Assembly: GCF_006715085.1 (NCBI RefSeq)
Contig: NZ_VFMM01000001.1
Coordinates: 1,674,001 to 1,738,000 of the forward strand
DNA from: Kribbella jejuensis
Lineage (GTDB): Bacteria; Actinomycetota; Actinomycetes; Propionibacteriales; Kribbellaceae
Direction of reading: 5' to 3'
Length of the DNA: 64,000 nt
The notes under the pieces are model-generated. The model saw only the letters and a program-made list of their open reading frames with translations. It ran no database searches and was not told where the DNA came from. The position numbers were made by a program, and so were the translations under genes. Shown piece by piece: positions 16,257-25,733 of the stretch (position 1 is the stretch's first letter; each line of letters starts with the position of its first letter).

Positions 16257-17105
16257 GTGCTGACTGCTCCATGGCTCGATGGCCTCCGTTTGGGCGAACC
16301 GATCTCCGCCGTTCCGCTCGAAGGTGGGTACGCGAGCAAGACCTTCCGGGTGCGGACCACGCGGGGCCGCACGGTGGTCGTGAAGACGCAGGACGACGTA
16401 CCGGCGGACCTGTACGCGCTGGAGGCCGACGGGCTCGACGCACTGCGCACGCCGGGCGGGTTCGCCGTACCTTCCGTTCTCCGGGTGACGCCGACGTACA
16501 TCGTTCTGACGGACCTCGGTACGTCGGAACCGTCGCCGACGTACTGGGAGGACGCGGGGCGGGCGCTGGCGCTGCAGCACCAACGGACTGCGGACAGGTT
16601 CGGGTACTACCGGGACAACTACCTCGGCGTACTCGCGCAGCGGAACCCGTGGACGACGGACGGGCACGCGTTCTTCGCGGAGCACCGGCTGCTGCGGTAC
16701 CTCGAGGAGCCGAACTGTCACCGCCAGCTCCCGGCCGAGGACCGCCGCCGCCTGGAACGAGTCGCCCATCGGCTCGGGGAGCTGATCCCGCCGCAGCGCC
16801 CGTCCCTGCTGCACGGCGACCTGTGGCACGGGAACCTGCTACCCGACCTGACCGGAAGGCCCGCACTGATAGACCCGGCGGTGTACTACGGCTGGCCCGA
16901 GGCCGAACTGGCCACCTTGCTGATCTACAACCAGGTCTCGCCCGTCCTCTTCAAGGCCTACGAGGAGGTCCATCCGCTGACCTCCGGGTGGCGCGGCCGG
17001 CTGCCGCTCCTGCACCTGCGTGAGCTCCTCTGCATCACCGCACACTCCCCCGACCGGCCGGAAACCGTCGCCGAGATCTCCTCCATTCTCAAAGACTTTG
17101 ATTGA
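16257..17105 (+). CDS. fructosamine-kinase family protein
   Basis: 282 residues from the GTG at 16257. It has a protein-kinase-like fold that phosphorylates ketosamine adducts (deglycation) or a related small substrate. Visible: the nucleotide loop LEGGYASKTFRVRTTRG, the catalytic Lys in VVVKTQDD, the family segment FGYYRDNYLGVLAQRNPWTT (FN3K 'DNYIG..Q.N' motif), the catalytic loop LLHGDLWHGNLL and the DFG-equivalent ALIDPAVYYG. Its 3' end overlaps the convergent ribosome-protection gene by 17 bp. An aminoglycoside phosphotransferase is the alternative; the HGDLWHGN and FGYYRDNY motifs favour FN3K. Confidence 0.85.
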   Translation: MLTAPWLDGLRLGEPISAVPLEGGYASKTFRVRTTRGRTVVVKTQDDVPADLYALEADGLDALRTPGGFAVPSVLRVTPTYIVLTDLGTSEPSPTYWEDAGRALALQHQRTADRFGYYRDNYLGVLAQRNPWTTDGHAFFAEHRLLRYLEEPNCHRQLPAEDRRRLERVAHRLGELIPPQRPSLLHGDLWHGNLLPDLTGRPALIDPAVYYGWPEAELATLLIYNQVSPVLFKAYEEVHPLTSGWRGRLPLLHLRELLCITAHSPDRPETVAEISSILKDFD

Positions 17106-18978
17106 GGTGCAGCAGGTACTGCTTCTCGTTGAGCGGGTTGCCGTCGGTCCGGTGCCGGATCGGCGGAGCACCCGGGACCGGGCTGTAGCTGTCGAAGCTG
17201 GTCGCCAGGAGCGCTTCGCCGCGGCCGAGGTGCGGCAACTGGGCCTCGAAGGCGTGCGTGGTCGCGGCCGGGATCGTGCCCTCGAGATGGGTCCGGTCGA
17301 CGAGCGAGACGACCCCACGGTGTTCGGCGACGTGCGCCATCATCCGCGCGACTGTGTCCGGCGGCACGTCCAGCTCGAAGTGATTCAACGGCTCGAGCAC
17401 GGTCGTCCCCGCGGCGGCGATGGCCTGCATCAGAACGACGGGGACGAGGCGCCGGAAGTCGGCCGCAACGGTGACCGGACTCCAGTACGCGGTGTGGATC
17501 AGGTCGACCCGGATGTTCGGGATCTCCCAGCCGTACAGGCCCTGGTGCAGCGTCTGGCGGACCGTTTCCTCGATCGCGGTGTGGAACGCCCGCGGCAACC
17601 CGCCGAGCTCGACCTCCAGCTCGTACTCGATGCCTTCGGCAACTGGTGAGACGCGGAACCCGACACCTGCTGCCCACGGGCCTTCGGTGATCTCGCGGAT
17701 CGCCTCGCCGGTGCCGTTCAGCCGTTCGACGTGGATCGGGGTCGTCTCGCTGAACGTGACGTCGACGCCGTACTCCGACTCCAGCAGCGAGGCGATCACC
17801 TCCTTCTGTACCTCGCCGTACAGGCTGACCGTGATCTCTTCGGCCTTGCGGATGCGGATCAGCGGATCCTGCTCGGCGAGCTGCGTCAGCGCCTGGAACA
17901 GGCGCACTCGGTCCCGTGCGCTCACCACGGTCTCCAGCGTCGGCGGCGCGAACAGCCTTTGCGTGTACGTCGTCCGTACGCCGAGCTGATCGCCGATCCG
18001 GATGTCCTTCAGGCCCCGCAGCGCGACGATCTGCCCGGCCTCGACGCGGTCGACGGGCGTCCGGGCGCCGTCGGCGTACAGCTCGATCCCGCTCGGACGG
18101 GTCCGGTACTCCGGGCCGTCGACCGGATGGACCGCGACCGGCGTACGGGCGGTGAGGCTGCCGGAGACGATCCGCGCGGACGCGAGCTTCTGGCCGGCGG
18201 CGACCCGCTCGACCTTGAAGACGCGCGCGCTCAGGTCGTCGTTCGGCGAACCGGTTGCGCGCGGCAACCAGGTGCGGATGCCGTCGATCAGCTCGTCGAT
18301 CCCGACGCCGGTCATCGCGGATCCGAAGTACACCGGATGCGCTGCGGCGCTCGCGACCTGGTTGGCCAACTCCGCCACCTGGTCGGCGGTACCTTCGAGG
18401 TACTGCTCGAGGAACTCGTCGTTGCGCTCGGCAAGGATCTCGCCGAGCTCGCTGCGCTGGGTCGGCAGCGGTACGACGGTCGCGGCGCGGGTGCCCAGCT
18501 CCGGCACCGTCTGCATCGGTACGGCGGCCGGCGTGAGCAGGCGGCGGATATCGGCGAGCAGGTCGTCGTACCGGGCGCCGACCCGGTCGGTCTTGTTCAC
18601 GAACAGCAACGTCGGGATCCGCAGCCGGTCCAGCGTGCGCATCAGCAACCGGGTCTGCGGCTGCACGCCCTCGACCGCGGAGATCACCAGCACGGCGCCG
18701 TCGAGCACCGACAGCGCCCGCTCCACCTCGGCGATGAAGTCCGAGTGTCCGGGCGTGTCGATCAGGTTCATCGGCAGCTCCCCGAGCCGGAACGCCACCA
18801 CCGCGGAGCGGATCGTGATCCCGCGCTTGCGCTCCAGGTCCATCGAGTCGGTCCGGGTGTTCCCGTCGTCGACCCGGCCGACCCGGTCGACGACCCCGGC
18901 CGCGAACAGCAGCCGCTCGGTCAGGCTGGTCTTACCGGCGTCGACATGCGCAACAATGCCCATCGTCAAAGATTTCAA
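17089..18978 (-). CDS. Otr(A)/TetM-type ribosomal protection protein
   Basis: EF-G-like GTPase that releases tetracycline-type drugs from the 30S subunit, or a housekeeping relative. 629 residues from the TTG at 18978 (LKSLTMGIVAHVDAGKTSLT), chosen because the family begins this way and GAGGAC lies a few bases upstream; the ATG at 18963 is the alternative. G1 is AHVDAGKTSLTERLL, followed by switch residues ERKRGITIRSAVVAF, G3 NLIDTPGHSDF and G4 LFVNKTDRVG. Domains II-V run to the end, with the C-terminal YLLHLNQSL. The helical G' insert of EF-G is absent, as in TetM. A candidate leader ORF overlaps the start. Confidence 0.85.
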   Translation of the reverse strand: MKSLTMGIVAHVDAGKTSLTERLLFAAGVVDRVGRVDDGNTRTDSMDLERKRGITIRSAVVAFRLGELPMNLIDTPGHSDFIAEVERALSVLDGAVLVISAVEGVQPQTRLLMRTLDRLRIPTLLFVNKTDRVGARYDDLLADIRRLLTPAAVPMQTVPELGTRAATVVPLPTQRSELGEILAERNDEFLEQYLEGTADQVAELANQVASAAAHPVYFGSAMTGVGIDELIDGIRTWLPRATGSPNDDLSARVFKVERVAAGQKLASARIVSGSLTARTPVAVHPVDGPEYRTRPSGIELYADGARTPVDRVEAGQIVALRGLKDIRIGDQLGVRTTYTQRLFAPPTLETVVSARDRVRLFQALTQLAEQDPLIRIRKAEEITVSLYGEVQKEVIASLLESEYGVDVTFSETTPIHVERLNGTGEAIREITEGPWAAGVGFRVSPVAEGIEYELEVELGGLPRAFHTAIEETVRQTLHQGLYGWEIPNIRVDLIHTAYWSPVTVAADFRRLVPVVLMQAIAAAGTTVLEPLNHFELDVPPDTVARMMAHVAEHRGVVSLVDRTHLEGTIPAATTHAFEAQLPHLGRGEALLATSFDSYSPVPGAPPIRHRTDGNPLNEKQYLLHLNQSL

Positions 18979-19039
18979 GAGTCCTCGCGAACGCGTCGAA
19001 ACGATCAATACCGATGCGGTAGATCGATCCGCGGCGCAT
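18932..19039 (-). CDS. candidate 35-residue leader ORF of the ribosome-protection gene
   Basis: AGGAGA lies 5 bases before the ATG at 19039. The frame runs 35 codons to a TAA at 18932-18934, ending 46 bases inside the resistance gene in another frame. The product would be MRRGSIYRIGIDRFDAFART then LEIFDDGHCCACRRR. This ribosome binding site is better than that of the main gene, so translation of the leader should interfere with or couple to it. Attenuators of this kind are known for ribosome-targeting resistance genes; here it is inference. Confidence 0.45.
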   Translation of the reverse strand: MRRGSIYRIGIDRFDAFARTLEIFDDGHCCACRRR

Positions 19040-19113
19040 CCCGGTCTCCTGTCAGTCGATGAGAGCTCTTGCTGCGACGCTAGCACCAGCCCCCGGCCGT
19101 GACGAACGTATTT

Positions 19114-19509
19114 TCAGGCCTCGAGGATGGGCACGTCGTACTTCTGGATGAACCGGTCGCGGGTCACCAGCGTCAACTTCTCAGCCAGCGCCTGCGCGAC
19201 GAGCATCCGATCGAACGGATCCCGGTGGATCATCGGCAACATGCCCGCCAGGACTGCATGCGTCATGTCGATCGGCAGCGCTCTCAAACCACTCTGCTCG
19301 GCCCATTCAGCCAGATCGTCCGGCAGGTCGATCTTCCCGGCCGCCGCCTTGATCGACAGCTCCCACATCGTCGCCGCGCTGACGTAGACCTCCAGCTCGG
19401 TGTCGATCCGCTCCTTCAAGTCGTCCGCGAGCTCGTCGCTGTCCTGCGCCCACCAGAGCAGCACATGGGTGTCCAGCAGCAGCCGAGCAGTACCCGGCGA
19501 CGCGCTCAC
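19114..19509 (-). CDS. PIN-domain toxin (VapC family)
   Basis: 131 residues, probable Mg2+-dependent ribonuclease. The PIN acidic residues are in LLLDTHVLLWW (Asp near 13), DELADDLKERI, DPFDRMLVAQAL (Asp near 96-99) and TRDRFIQKYDVPIL. This is the PhoH-like/PIN subgroup that ends YDVPILEA and pairs with Phd-type antitoxins. Its start overlaps the antitoxin stop by 4 bp. Confidence 0.88.
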   Translation of the reverse strand: MSASPGTARLLLDTHVLLWWAQDSDELADDLKERIDTELEVYVSAATMWELSIKAAAGKIDLPDDLAEWAEQSGLRALPIDMTHAVLAGMLPMIHRDPFDRMLVAQALAEKLTLVTRDRFIQKYDVPILEA

Positions 19510-19757
19510 GACAGCAGGCCGAAGTCGGCGGCGATCTCCTCGTTCACCTCGGCCGAGTCCCAGTCGTGGGCGTAGCTGATCCGGCCGGCCAGCGAACCGC
19601 GCCCCGTCCGCCGCCGCACATCCGTCAGGGGGACGACCTTGGCGACTGGCTTGCCCGCCCGGCTGATGACGACGGTCTCACCGTGCTCGACCCGTTCGAC
19701 GATCCGGGACAGCTGGGACTTCGCTTCATGCATGTTGTACTGCGCCAGCTCACTCAT
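19506..19757 (-). CDS. Phd/YefM-type antitoxin
   Basis: 83 residues. The N-terminal Phd fold is NMHEAKSQLSRIVERVEHGE then TVVISRAGKPVAKVVPL. The acidic toxin-wrapping tail is HDWDSAEVNEEIAADFGLLS. AAGGAGG sits about 5 bases before the ATG, and a short palindrome overlaps this leader, suiting autoregulation by the antitoxin-toxin complex. Confidence 0.88.
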   Translation of the reverse strand: MSELAQYNMHEAKSQLSRIVERVEHGETVVISRAGKPVAKVVPLTDVRRRTGRGSLAGRISYAHDWDSAEVNEEIAADFGLLS

Positions 19758-19765
19758 CCGGCCTC

Positions 19766-19784
19766 CTTAGCCCGCCTAGCTAAG
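19766..19784 (-). promoter_or_regulatory. inverted repeat at the antitoxin promoter
   Basis: CTTAGC-n7-GCTAAG, 9 bases upstream of the antitoxin ATG and overlapping its ribosome binding site. A plausible autoregulatory operator. Confidence 0.45.
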
Positions 19785-19788
19785 TGTA

Positions 19789-20721
19789 CTACCGGCTGAC
19801 GATGGCCGGGAGGATGCGGGCGCCGGGGACGGGGCCTTCGGCTTGGCGGACCATCCGGCAGAGGCCGGATTCGGCGAGGTCGACGGCCAGGTCGACGGCG
19901 CTGCGGCTGTCGGCGGCGAGGAACAGGCAGGTGGGGCCGGAGCCGGAGATCTGGGCGGCCAGGGCGCCGTGGTCCAGGCCGAACTGGAGGGTCTCGCCGA
20001 GTTCCGGGCGGAGCGCGAGCGCGGCCGCCTGCAGGTCGTTGCTGAGGGCAACCGCCAACGCACCGGGCTGGCCGGACAGCAGCGCCGACAGCAGCTCCGG
20101 GCGGACCTGCGGCGGCTCGACCCGGCGGAGCGGGCGCATCCGGTCGAGTTGCCCGTACACCTCCGGCGTGGACAACCCGCCCTCGGCGATCGCGAACACC
20201 CAGTGGAACGTGCCGCGGGACATCACCTCGGTGACCTGCTCGCCGCGGCCCTGACCGAGCGCGGTGTGCCCGACCAGGCAGAACGGTACGTCGCTGCCGA
20301 GCTCGGCCGCGTGGTGCTGCAGCTCGGTCTGGGTCAGCTGCAGGCCCCACAGCCGGTTGCACGCCACCAGCGTCGCGGCCGCGTCGGTCGACCCGCCGGC
20401 CATCCCGCCCGCGACCGGGATCGTCTTGCGGATCGTCAGGTCGACGCCCTCGTCCACGTCGTACTCGGCCTGCAGCAGCTGCGCCGCCCGGACCGCGAGG
20501 TTCGTCTCGTCGGTCGGTACGTCGTCCGCGAAGTCACCGGAGATCTCCACCGAGACCTCGCCGTCGTCGTCGCGCAGTACGGCGGTGACGTCGTCGTACA
20601 GGGCAACGGCCTGGTACACCGTGGCGAGCGGGTGGAACCCGTCGGGGCGCGGCGGACCGACCGACAGACCGAGATTGATCTTGGCCGGCGCCCGCACCGT
20701 GACCTCAGCAGAAGGTGACAC
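19789..20721 (-). CDS. ispE: 4-diphosphocytidyl-2-C-methyl-D-erythritol kinase
   Basis: ATP-dependent kinase of the MEP pathway (CDP-ME to CDP-ME 2-phosphate), supplying isoprenoid precursors. About 310 residues from the GTG at 20721, with a second GTG at 20745. GHMP-kinase motifs: VRAPAKINLGLSVG at the N-terminus (catalytic Lys), the ATP loop IPVAGGMAGGSTDAAA near residue 95, and the C-terminal GSGPTCLFLAA. It is downstream of rsmA with overlap or close spacing, the usual actinobacterial order. Confidence 0.93.
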   Translation of the reverse strand: MSPSAEVTVRAPAKINLGLSVGPPRPDGFHPLATVYQAVALYDDVTAVLRDDDGEVSVEISGDFADDVPTDETNLAVRAAQLLQAEYDVDEGVDLTIRKTIPVAGGMAGGSTDAAATLVACNRLWGLQLTQTELQHHAAELGSDVPFCLVGHTALGQGRGEQVTEVMSRGTFHWVFAIAEGGLSTPEVYGQLDRMRPLRRVEPPQVRPELLSALLSGQPGALAVALSNDLQAAALALRPELGETLQFGLDHGALAAQISGSGPTCLFLAADSRSAVDLAVDLAESGLCRMVRQAEGPVPGARILPAIVSR

Positions 20722-20731
20722 GTCGGACAGG

Positions 20732-21604
20732 CTAGTGCCTGGCACCGGCCAGGGCGGCGAACTGCTCGATGCTGAGCATCTCGCCGCGGAGTTGTGGGTC
20801 GATGCCGGTGGTTGCGAAGATCTCGTCCAGGCGGGCGCGGTCGGGCAGCCAGCGGGCCAGTGCGGAGCGGACCGTCTTGCGGCGCTGCGAGAACGCGGCC
20901 TCGATCACGGCGAACGTCTGCTCGCGGGTCGCCGCGGTCGCCGGCGGGTCGCGGCGTTCGAACGCGACCAGCCCGGAGTCGACGTTCGGGGCCGGCCAGA
21001 ACACGTTCCGCCCGATCGGCCCGGCCCGGCGCACCTCGGCGTACCAGGCGGCCTTCGCGGACGGTACGCCGTACGTCCGGGAGCCGGGCGGCGCCGCCAG
21101 CCGGTCCGCCACCTCGGACTGCACCATCACGAGCCCGTGCCGCAGCGAGTCCGAGACCTCGAGCAGATGCAGCAGGACCGGTACGGCGACGTTGTACGGC
21201 AGGTTCGCGACGCAGGCGGTCGGCGTACCGATCTGGTCCGGACCGACGTCCATCGCATCCGCCTCGACCACGGTGAGCTTGGCGGCCTGTTCGGGGGCGT
21301 AGGAGGCGACTGTCGACGGGAGCGCCTGCGCGAGCAGCGGGTCGATCTCGACCGCGGTGACCGAGTGCCCTTCGGCGAGCAGCGCCAGCGTCAGCGAACC
21401 GAGGCCCGGGCCGATCTCCAGCACGTGCTCACCCTCGGTGAGGTCGGCGGCGCGGACGATCCGGCGGACGGTGTTCGGGTCGATGACGAAGTTCTGGCCG
21501 CGCTGCTTGGTCGGGCGGACCCCGAGCGCGGCGGCCAGCGAACGCACATCAGCCGGACCGAGCAATCTCGGTCCGGCTGCTGTGGATGAATCCGACGAGC
21601 TCAC
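20732..21604 (-). CDS. rsmA: 16S rRNA dimethyladenosine transferase
   Basis: RsmA/KsgA dimethylates A1518 and A1519 in helix 45 of 16S rRNA during 30S maturation. 290 residues from the GTG at 21604. Motifs: [16 protein letters not shown], the SAM motif [15 protein letters not shown], acidic EID after the second strand, VEADAMDVG, and the catalytic [15 protein letters not shown]. The C-terminal helical domain ends [13 protein letters not shown]. It sits between rpfB and ispE, as in mycobacteria. Confidence 0.95.
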   Translation of the reverse strand: MSSSDSSTAAGPRLLGPADVRSLAAALGVRPTKQRGQNFVIDPNTVRRIVRAADLTEGEHVLEIGPGLGSLTLALLAEGHSVTAVEIDPLLAQALPSTVASYAPEQAAKLTVVEADAMDVGPDQIGTPTACVANLPYNVAVPVLLHLLEVSDSLRHGLVMVQSEVADRLAAPPGSRTYGVPSAKAAWYAEVRRAGPIGRNVFWPAPNVDSGLVAFERRDPPATAATREQTFAVIEAAFSQRRKTVRSALARWLPDRARLDEIFATTGIDPQLRGEMLSIEQFAALAGARH

Positions 21605-21623
21605 GTGAGCCAGTGTGTCAGGC

Positions 21624-22772
<1,149 letters not shown>

Positions 22773-22971
22773 CTACCCGGGCACGGGGTGGGACAGCACA
22801 GGCACCGGCCGCCTTCGCCGGACTGGCTGCCCGGTTTCGGTGACCCCGCCGAGGGGTTGTGCTCGTCCGGGAACTTCCCCGATCCCGGCCAACATCACGG
22901 GACCATAACGAAGAAGTAGCGGAAGCGCCAATCCCCTGGTCGGCGAGTCGTAAAAAGGTGTAATGGCGCCG

Positions 22972-23586
22972 TCACGCCGTGTGATTGCCCCAATGGCCCC
23001 GATGCACCACTTCGGCGGTCGTCCGGCGGCCCCTTTTGAGGGACGGCGAACGCTTGTCCGGAGCCCGGTACCCGACCGACAGAACCCCGACCAGATCAAA
23101 CCCCTCGGGGACCCCGAACTCCTTCAGCAGCCGGCCCACTTTGTCCGCAGGAGGCCCGAAAAAGCAGGCTCCTAGGCCTTCGTCGACCACTGTCTGCAGC
23201 ATCAGCAGGACGGCCATCCCGGTGTCGACGTACCAGTACGGCGCGGTCCAGCGACCCTCGTCCCGATCGGTCCAGCCCTTGTCCGGTTCGGTGTACCGAT
23301 CGAGGTACGCGTCCTTGTGCGCGAATGCCAGGATCAGCAGCGGCGCGCGGCGCAGCCCTGTGATCCATTCAACATACTTCTCGTCCGGATCCTCGGCCGA
23401 GATCCGCCAGTACCGCTCTCGCTCGTCGCCCTCCAAGGTCAGGAACGCCCACCCCTGACTGAACCCGCCCGACGGCGCCCGGAGACCGTTCTCCAGGATC
23501 CGCTCGCGCACCTCGTCCGGCACCGGCCGGTCGGGGTCGTAGTTCCTGACCATCCGCCGCCGTCGCACTACGTCCCTGAACTCCAT
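22972..23586 (-). CDS. nitroreductase-family flavoprotein
   Basis: 204 residues, one nitroreductase domain, probably FMN and NAD(P)H dependent. FMN-phosphate residues are in VRRRRMVRNYDPDRPVPDE, with LRAPSGGFSQGWAFL (SGGFSQ family motif) and the C-terminal helix core VDEGLGACFFGPPAD. The ending DLVGVLSVGYRAPDKRSPS is typical of BluB-like/nitroreductase relatives. The substrate is unknown. It follows tatD by 9 bp and is likely co-transcribed. Confidence 0.87.
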   Translation of the reverse strand: MEFRDVVRRRRMVRNYDPDRPVPDEVRERILENGLRAPSGGFSQGWAFLTLEGDERERYWRISAEDPDEKYVEWITGLRRAPLLILAFAHKDAYLDRYTEPDKGWTDRDEGRWTAPYWYVDTGMAVLLMLQTVVDEGLGACFFGPPADKVGRLLKEFGVPEGFDLVGVLSVGYRAPDKRSPSLKRGRRTTAEVVHRGHWGNHTA

Positions 23587-23595
23587 GCGCCTTGT

Positions 23596-24510
23596 TTACC
23601 AGGCTCCGCCGAAGGCGCGGTTCGCGTTGTTGTTCAGGGACTCGCAGAGTTCGGGTACGGAGATGTTGAGGACGTCGGCCATCCTGCGGACGGTGTGCGG
23701 GATCAGGTACGACGCGTTCGGCTTGCCGCGGTACGGGGACGGGGTCAGGTAAGGCGCGTCGGTCTCGACCAGGATCCGGTCGAGCGGGGTGGTCGCGAGC
23801 GCGTCCCGCAGGGATTGGGCATTCTTGAACGTGACGACGCCGGCGAAGCTCAGGAACGCGCCGCGGTTCACGCATTCGCGCGCGAACTCGGTGTCGCCCG
23901 AGAAGCAGTGCATCACGAGCCGATCGGGTACACCCTCGCGATCGAGAATCCGCAGTACGTCGTCATGCGCGTCCCGGTCGTGGATCATCAACGTCTTGTC
24001 GAGCCGCTTCGCCAGCTCGATGTGCGCCGCGAACGACTCGTGCTGAGCCGCCTGCCCGTCCGCTCCGGTCCGGAAGTAGTCGAGGCCGGTCTCGCCGATC
24101 ACCCGTACCTTCGCCGAACTCGACGCCAGCCGCTCGATCTCCGCGAGCGCACTGTCGAGCTCACCGGCCGCCTTCAACTTGGGCGCCTCGTTCGGGTGCA
24201 GGGCGACTCCGGCGATCAGGTTCTGGTACTGCGCGGCCGCCTCGACGGCCCACTTGGCACCAGGCAGATCACACCCGACCTGCACGATCCGGGTCACGCT
24301 CACCGACGCCGCCAACTTGATCGCCTCGGCCGGACTCAACCAGGCCCCGTCCTCCCCGTCCGCGATGTCCAGGTGGCAATGCGCATCCACCACACTCATC
24401 GGCAACGGATCGGGCGCCGCCGGCCGACTCCGATCCCGCGACCGCCCGTCCTCCCCGACGGCCGCCCGCTCCCGCGTAGGCCGCCCCACCTCAACACCAT
24501 CAACACCCAT
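23596..24510 (-). CDS. tatD: TatD-family metal-dependent DNase
   Basis: 304 residues, TIM-barrel hydrolase with 3'-5' exonuclease activity in the family. Metal ligands: VVDAHCHLDIADG (HxH near residues 42-44), VIGETGLDYFR (Glu), MIHDRDAHDD (His), VMHCFSGDTEFA (His) and LVETDAPYLTPSPYRGKPN (Asp). The N-terminal 37 residues before MSVVDAHCHLD look disordered; an ATG at 24399 is the alternative start. It is upstream of rpfB, in the conserved tatD-rpfB-rsmA-ispE order, with the nitroreductase inserted. Confidence 0.92.
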   Translation of the reverse strand: MGVDGVEVGRPTRERAAVGEDGRSRDRSRPAAPDPLPMSVVDAHCHLDIADGEDGAWLSPAEAIKLAASVSVTRIVQVGCDLPGAKWAVEAAAQYQNLIAGVALHPNEAPKLKAAGELDSALAEIERLASSSAKVRVIGETGLDYFRTGADGQAAQHESFAAHIELAKRLDKTLMIHDRDAHDDVLRILDREGVPDRLVMHCFSGDTEFARECVNRGAFLSFAGVVTFKNAQSLRDALATTPLDRILVETDAPYLTPSPYRGKPNASYLIPHTVRRMADVLNISVPELCESLNNNANRAFGGAW

Positions 24511-24560
24511 GGACGCCAGGTTACTTAGGTGCGCTACCGGCTTTTGGCGTGAGTGGCGGC

Positions 24561-24600
24561 GCGTCGGCGTGCGTCGGCGTGCGTCGGCGTGCGTCGGCGT
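24561..24600. repeat. 10-bp tandem repeat, four copies
   Basis: GCGTCGGCGT is repeated exactly four times at 24561, 24571, 24581 and 24591, with partial units on both sides, in the divergent intergenic region upstream of tatD. Confidence 0.9.
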
Positions 24601-24612
24601 GGTCGGGGGGTA

Positions 24613-24658
24613 GTTGTTTCACCGCTGGCGGGTTGCAGCAGGCCAGCGGTGAAACAAC
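24613..24658. repeat. perfect 17-bp inverted repeat in a divergent promoter region
   Basis: GTTGTTTCACCGCTGGC (24613-24629) and GCCAGCGGTGAAACAAC (24642-24658) are perfect complements with a 12-base loop. It lies between divergent genes, about 75 bp before the AbiEi/DUF559 gene, so it is not an ordinary end-of-gene terminator. Confidence 0.85.
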
Positions 24659-24733
24659 CCAGCATCGGCCAGGTCATCCACAGGCCCGAAGTCCGCGGCG
24701 GACGACGGCCCGGAACCGGGCATCTTCTGGGGC

Positions 24734-25702
24734 ATGAATCTCGAACTGCAGACGCTCGCCATGCAGCGCGGCGGTTGGTTCACCCGGGCGGACGCGCTCG
24801 TTGCCGGGTACTCCGATGCCGACCTGCGCACATACGTCGCGTCCGGCCGGTGGATCCGCATCGTCCGCGGTGCGTACGCCGAACCCGGACCGGCCGTCGA
24901 AGCAATGCCGCCGTGGGAACGGGCGTCCTGGCGTCATGCGCTCGCCGCGCGGGCGGTATACGTGCGACTCGGCGGACGAGCTGTTGTGAGCCACCAGTCG
25001 GCGCTGCTGCTGCACGGCGTACGGGTCTCGGACCTCGACCTGCGCCGCGTCCACATGACCAGACGACACGGCCCCGGTCGTTCAGATGCGGCAGTGTGCC
25101 AGCACGCAGCCCGGCCGCGCGTCGACGTGGTGGTGAAGTTGGACGGCGTACGGACGACGCTCCCCGCACGGGCCGTGATCGAGACCGTCCGGGCAACTGC
25201 GTATCCGGTTGCCGTGTCTGTCGTGGACCAAGCACTGAGATTGCGGCTCGCCACGCGACAGGACCTGGCCGATGCGCTCGAGCCGTTCGCTCGCCGGAGC
25301 GGTATCCGCACCGCGGCGCGAGCGGTCCTCTTCGGCGACGGCCGCGCGGAATCGGTCGGCGAGTCGCGGCTGCGAGTACTGTTCGCGGACGTCGGCCTGC
25401 CCAAACCGCTGCCACAGGCCGAGATCCGCGACGAGCGGGGGATGCTTCTGGCCCGGGTCGACTTCCTGCTCGAGCAGTACGGCGTCATCGTCGAATTCGA
25501 CGGAGCCCTCAAGTACGGCGGCGGCGCTACCGCTCTCGTCGCGGAGAAGGCACGCGAGGACCGGCTGCGGGACCTGGGGTACCAAGTGGTCCGCATCTGC
25601 TGGGCAGATCTGGCCCAGCCGGCCACCGTCCACCTCCGAGTCCGCCGAGCCATCGCACGCTCCGGTCCGGTGGCGGGTTATGTCACCGCTACCAGCCTGT
25701 AG
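24734..25702 (+). CDS. AbiEi-like N-terminal domain fused to a DUF559 nuclease-like domain
   Basis: 322 residues. Residues 1-55 resemble the AbiEi antitoxin winged-helix (RGGWFTRADALVAGYSDADL, then YVASGRWIRIVRGAYAEPG). The middle contains VVSHQSALLLHGVRV. The C-terminus looks like a PD-(D/E)XK Vsr-like fold: GESRLRVLFADVGLPKPLPQ, VDFLLEQYGVIVEFDGALKY (acidic pair), then EKAREDRLRDLGYQVVRICW. No toxin gene is adjacent. This architecture is common and often multicopy in actinomycetes; its role is unproven. Confidence 0.75.
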   Translation: MNLELQTLAMQRGGWFTRADALVAGYSDADLRTYVASGRWIRIVRGAYAEPGPAVEAMPPWERASWRHALAARAVYVRLGGRAVVSHQSALLLHGVRVSDLDLRRVHMTRRHGPGRSDAAVCQHAARPRVDVVVKLDGVRTTLPARAVIETVRATAYPVAVSVVDQALRLRLATRQDLADALEPFARRSGIRTAARAVLFGDGRAESVGESRLRVLFADVGLPKPLPQAEIRDERGMLLARVDFLLEQYGVIVEFDGALKYGGGATALVAEKAREDRLRDLGYQVVRICWADLAQPATVHLRVRRAIARSGPVAGYVTATSL

Positions 25703-25733
25703 TCCGCCATCGGCGCAACAACCCCTCAGCCAC

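Noticed and set aside
16257..17105. Aminoglycoside phosphotransferase
   Set aside because: Shares the kinase fold, but the FGYYRDNYLG...N.W and LLHGDLWHGN motifs fit fructosamine kinases better.
24561..24600. Short direct repeats as iterons of a replication origin
   Set aside because: Only four 10-bp units, GC-rich, no adjacent rep gene or AT-rich region.
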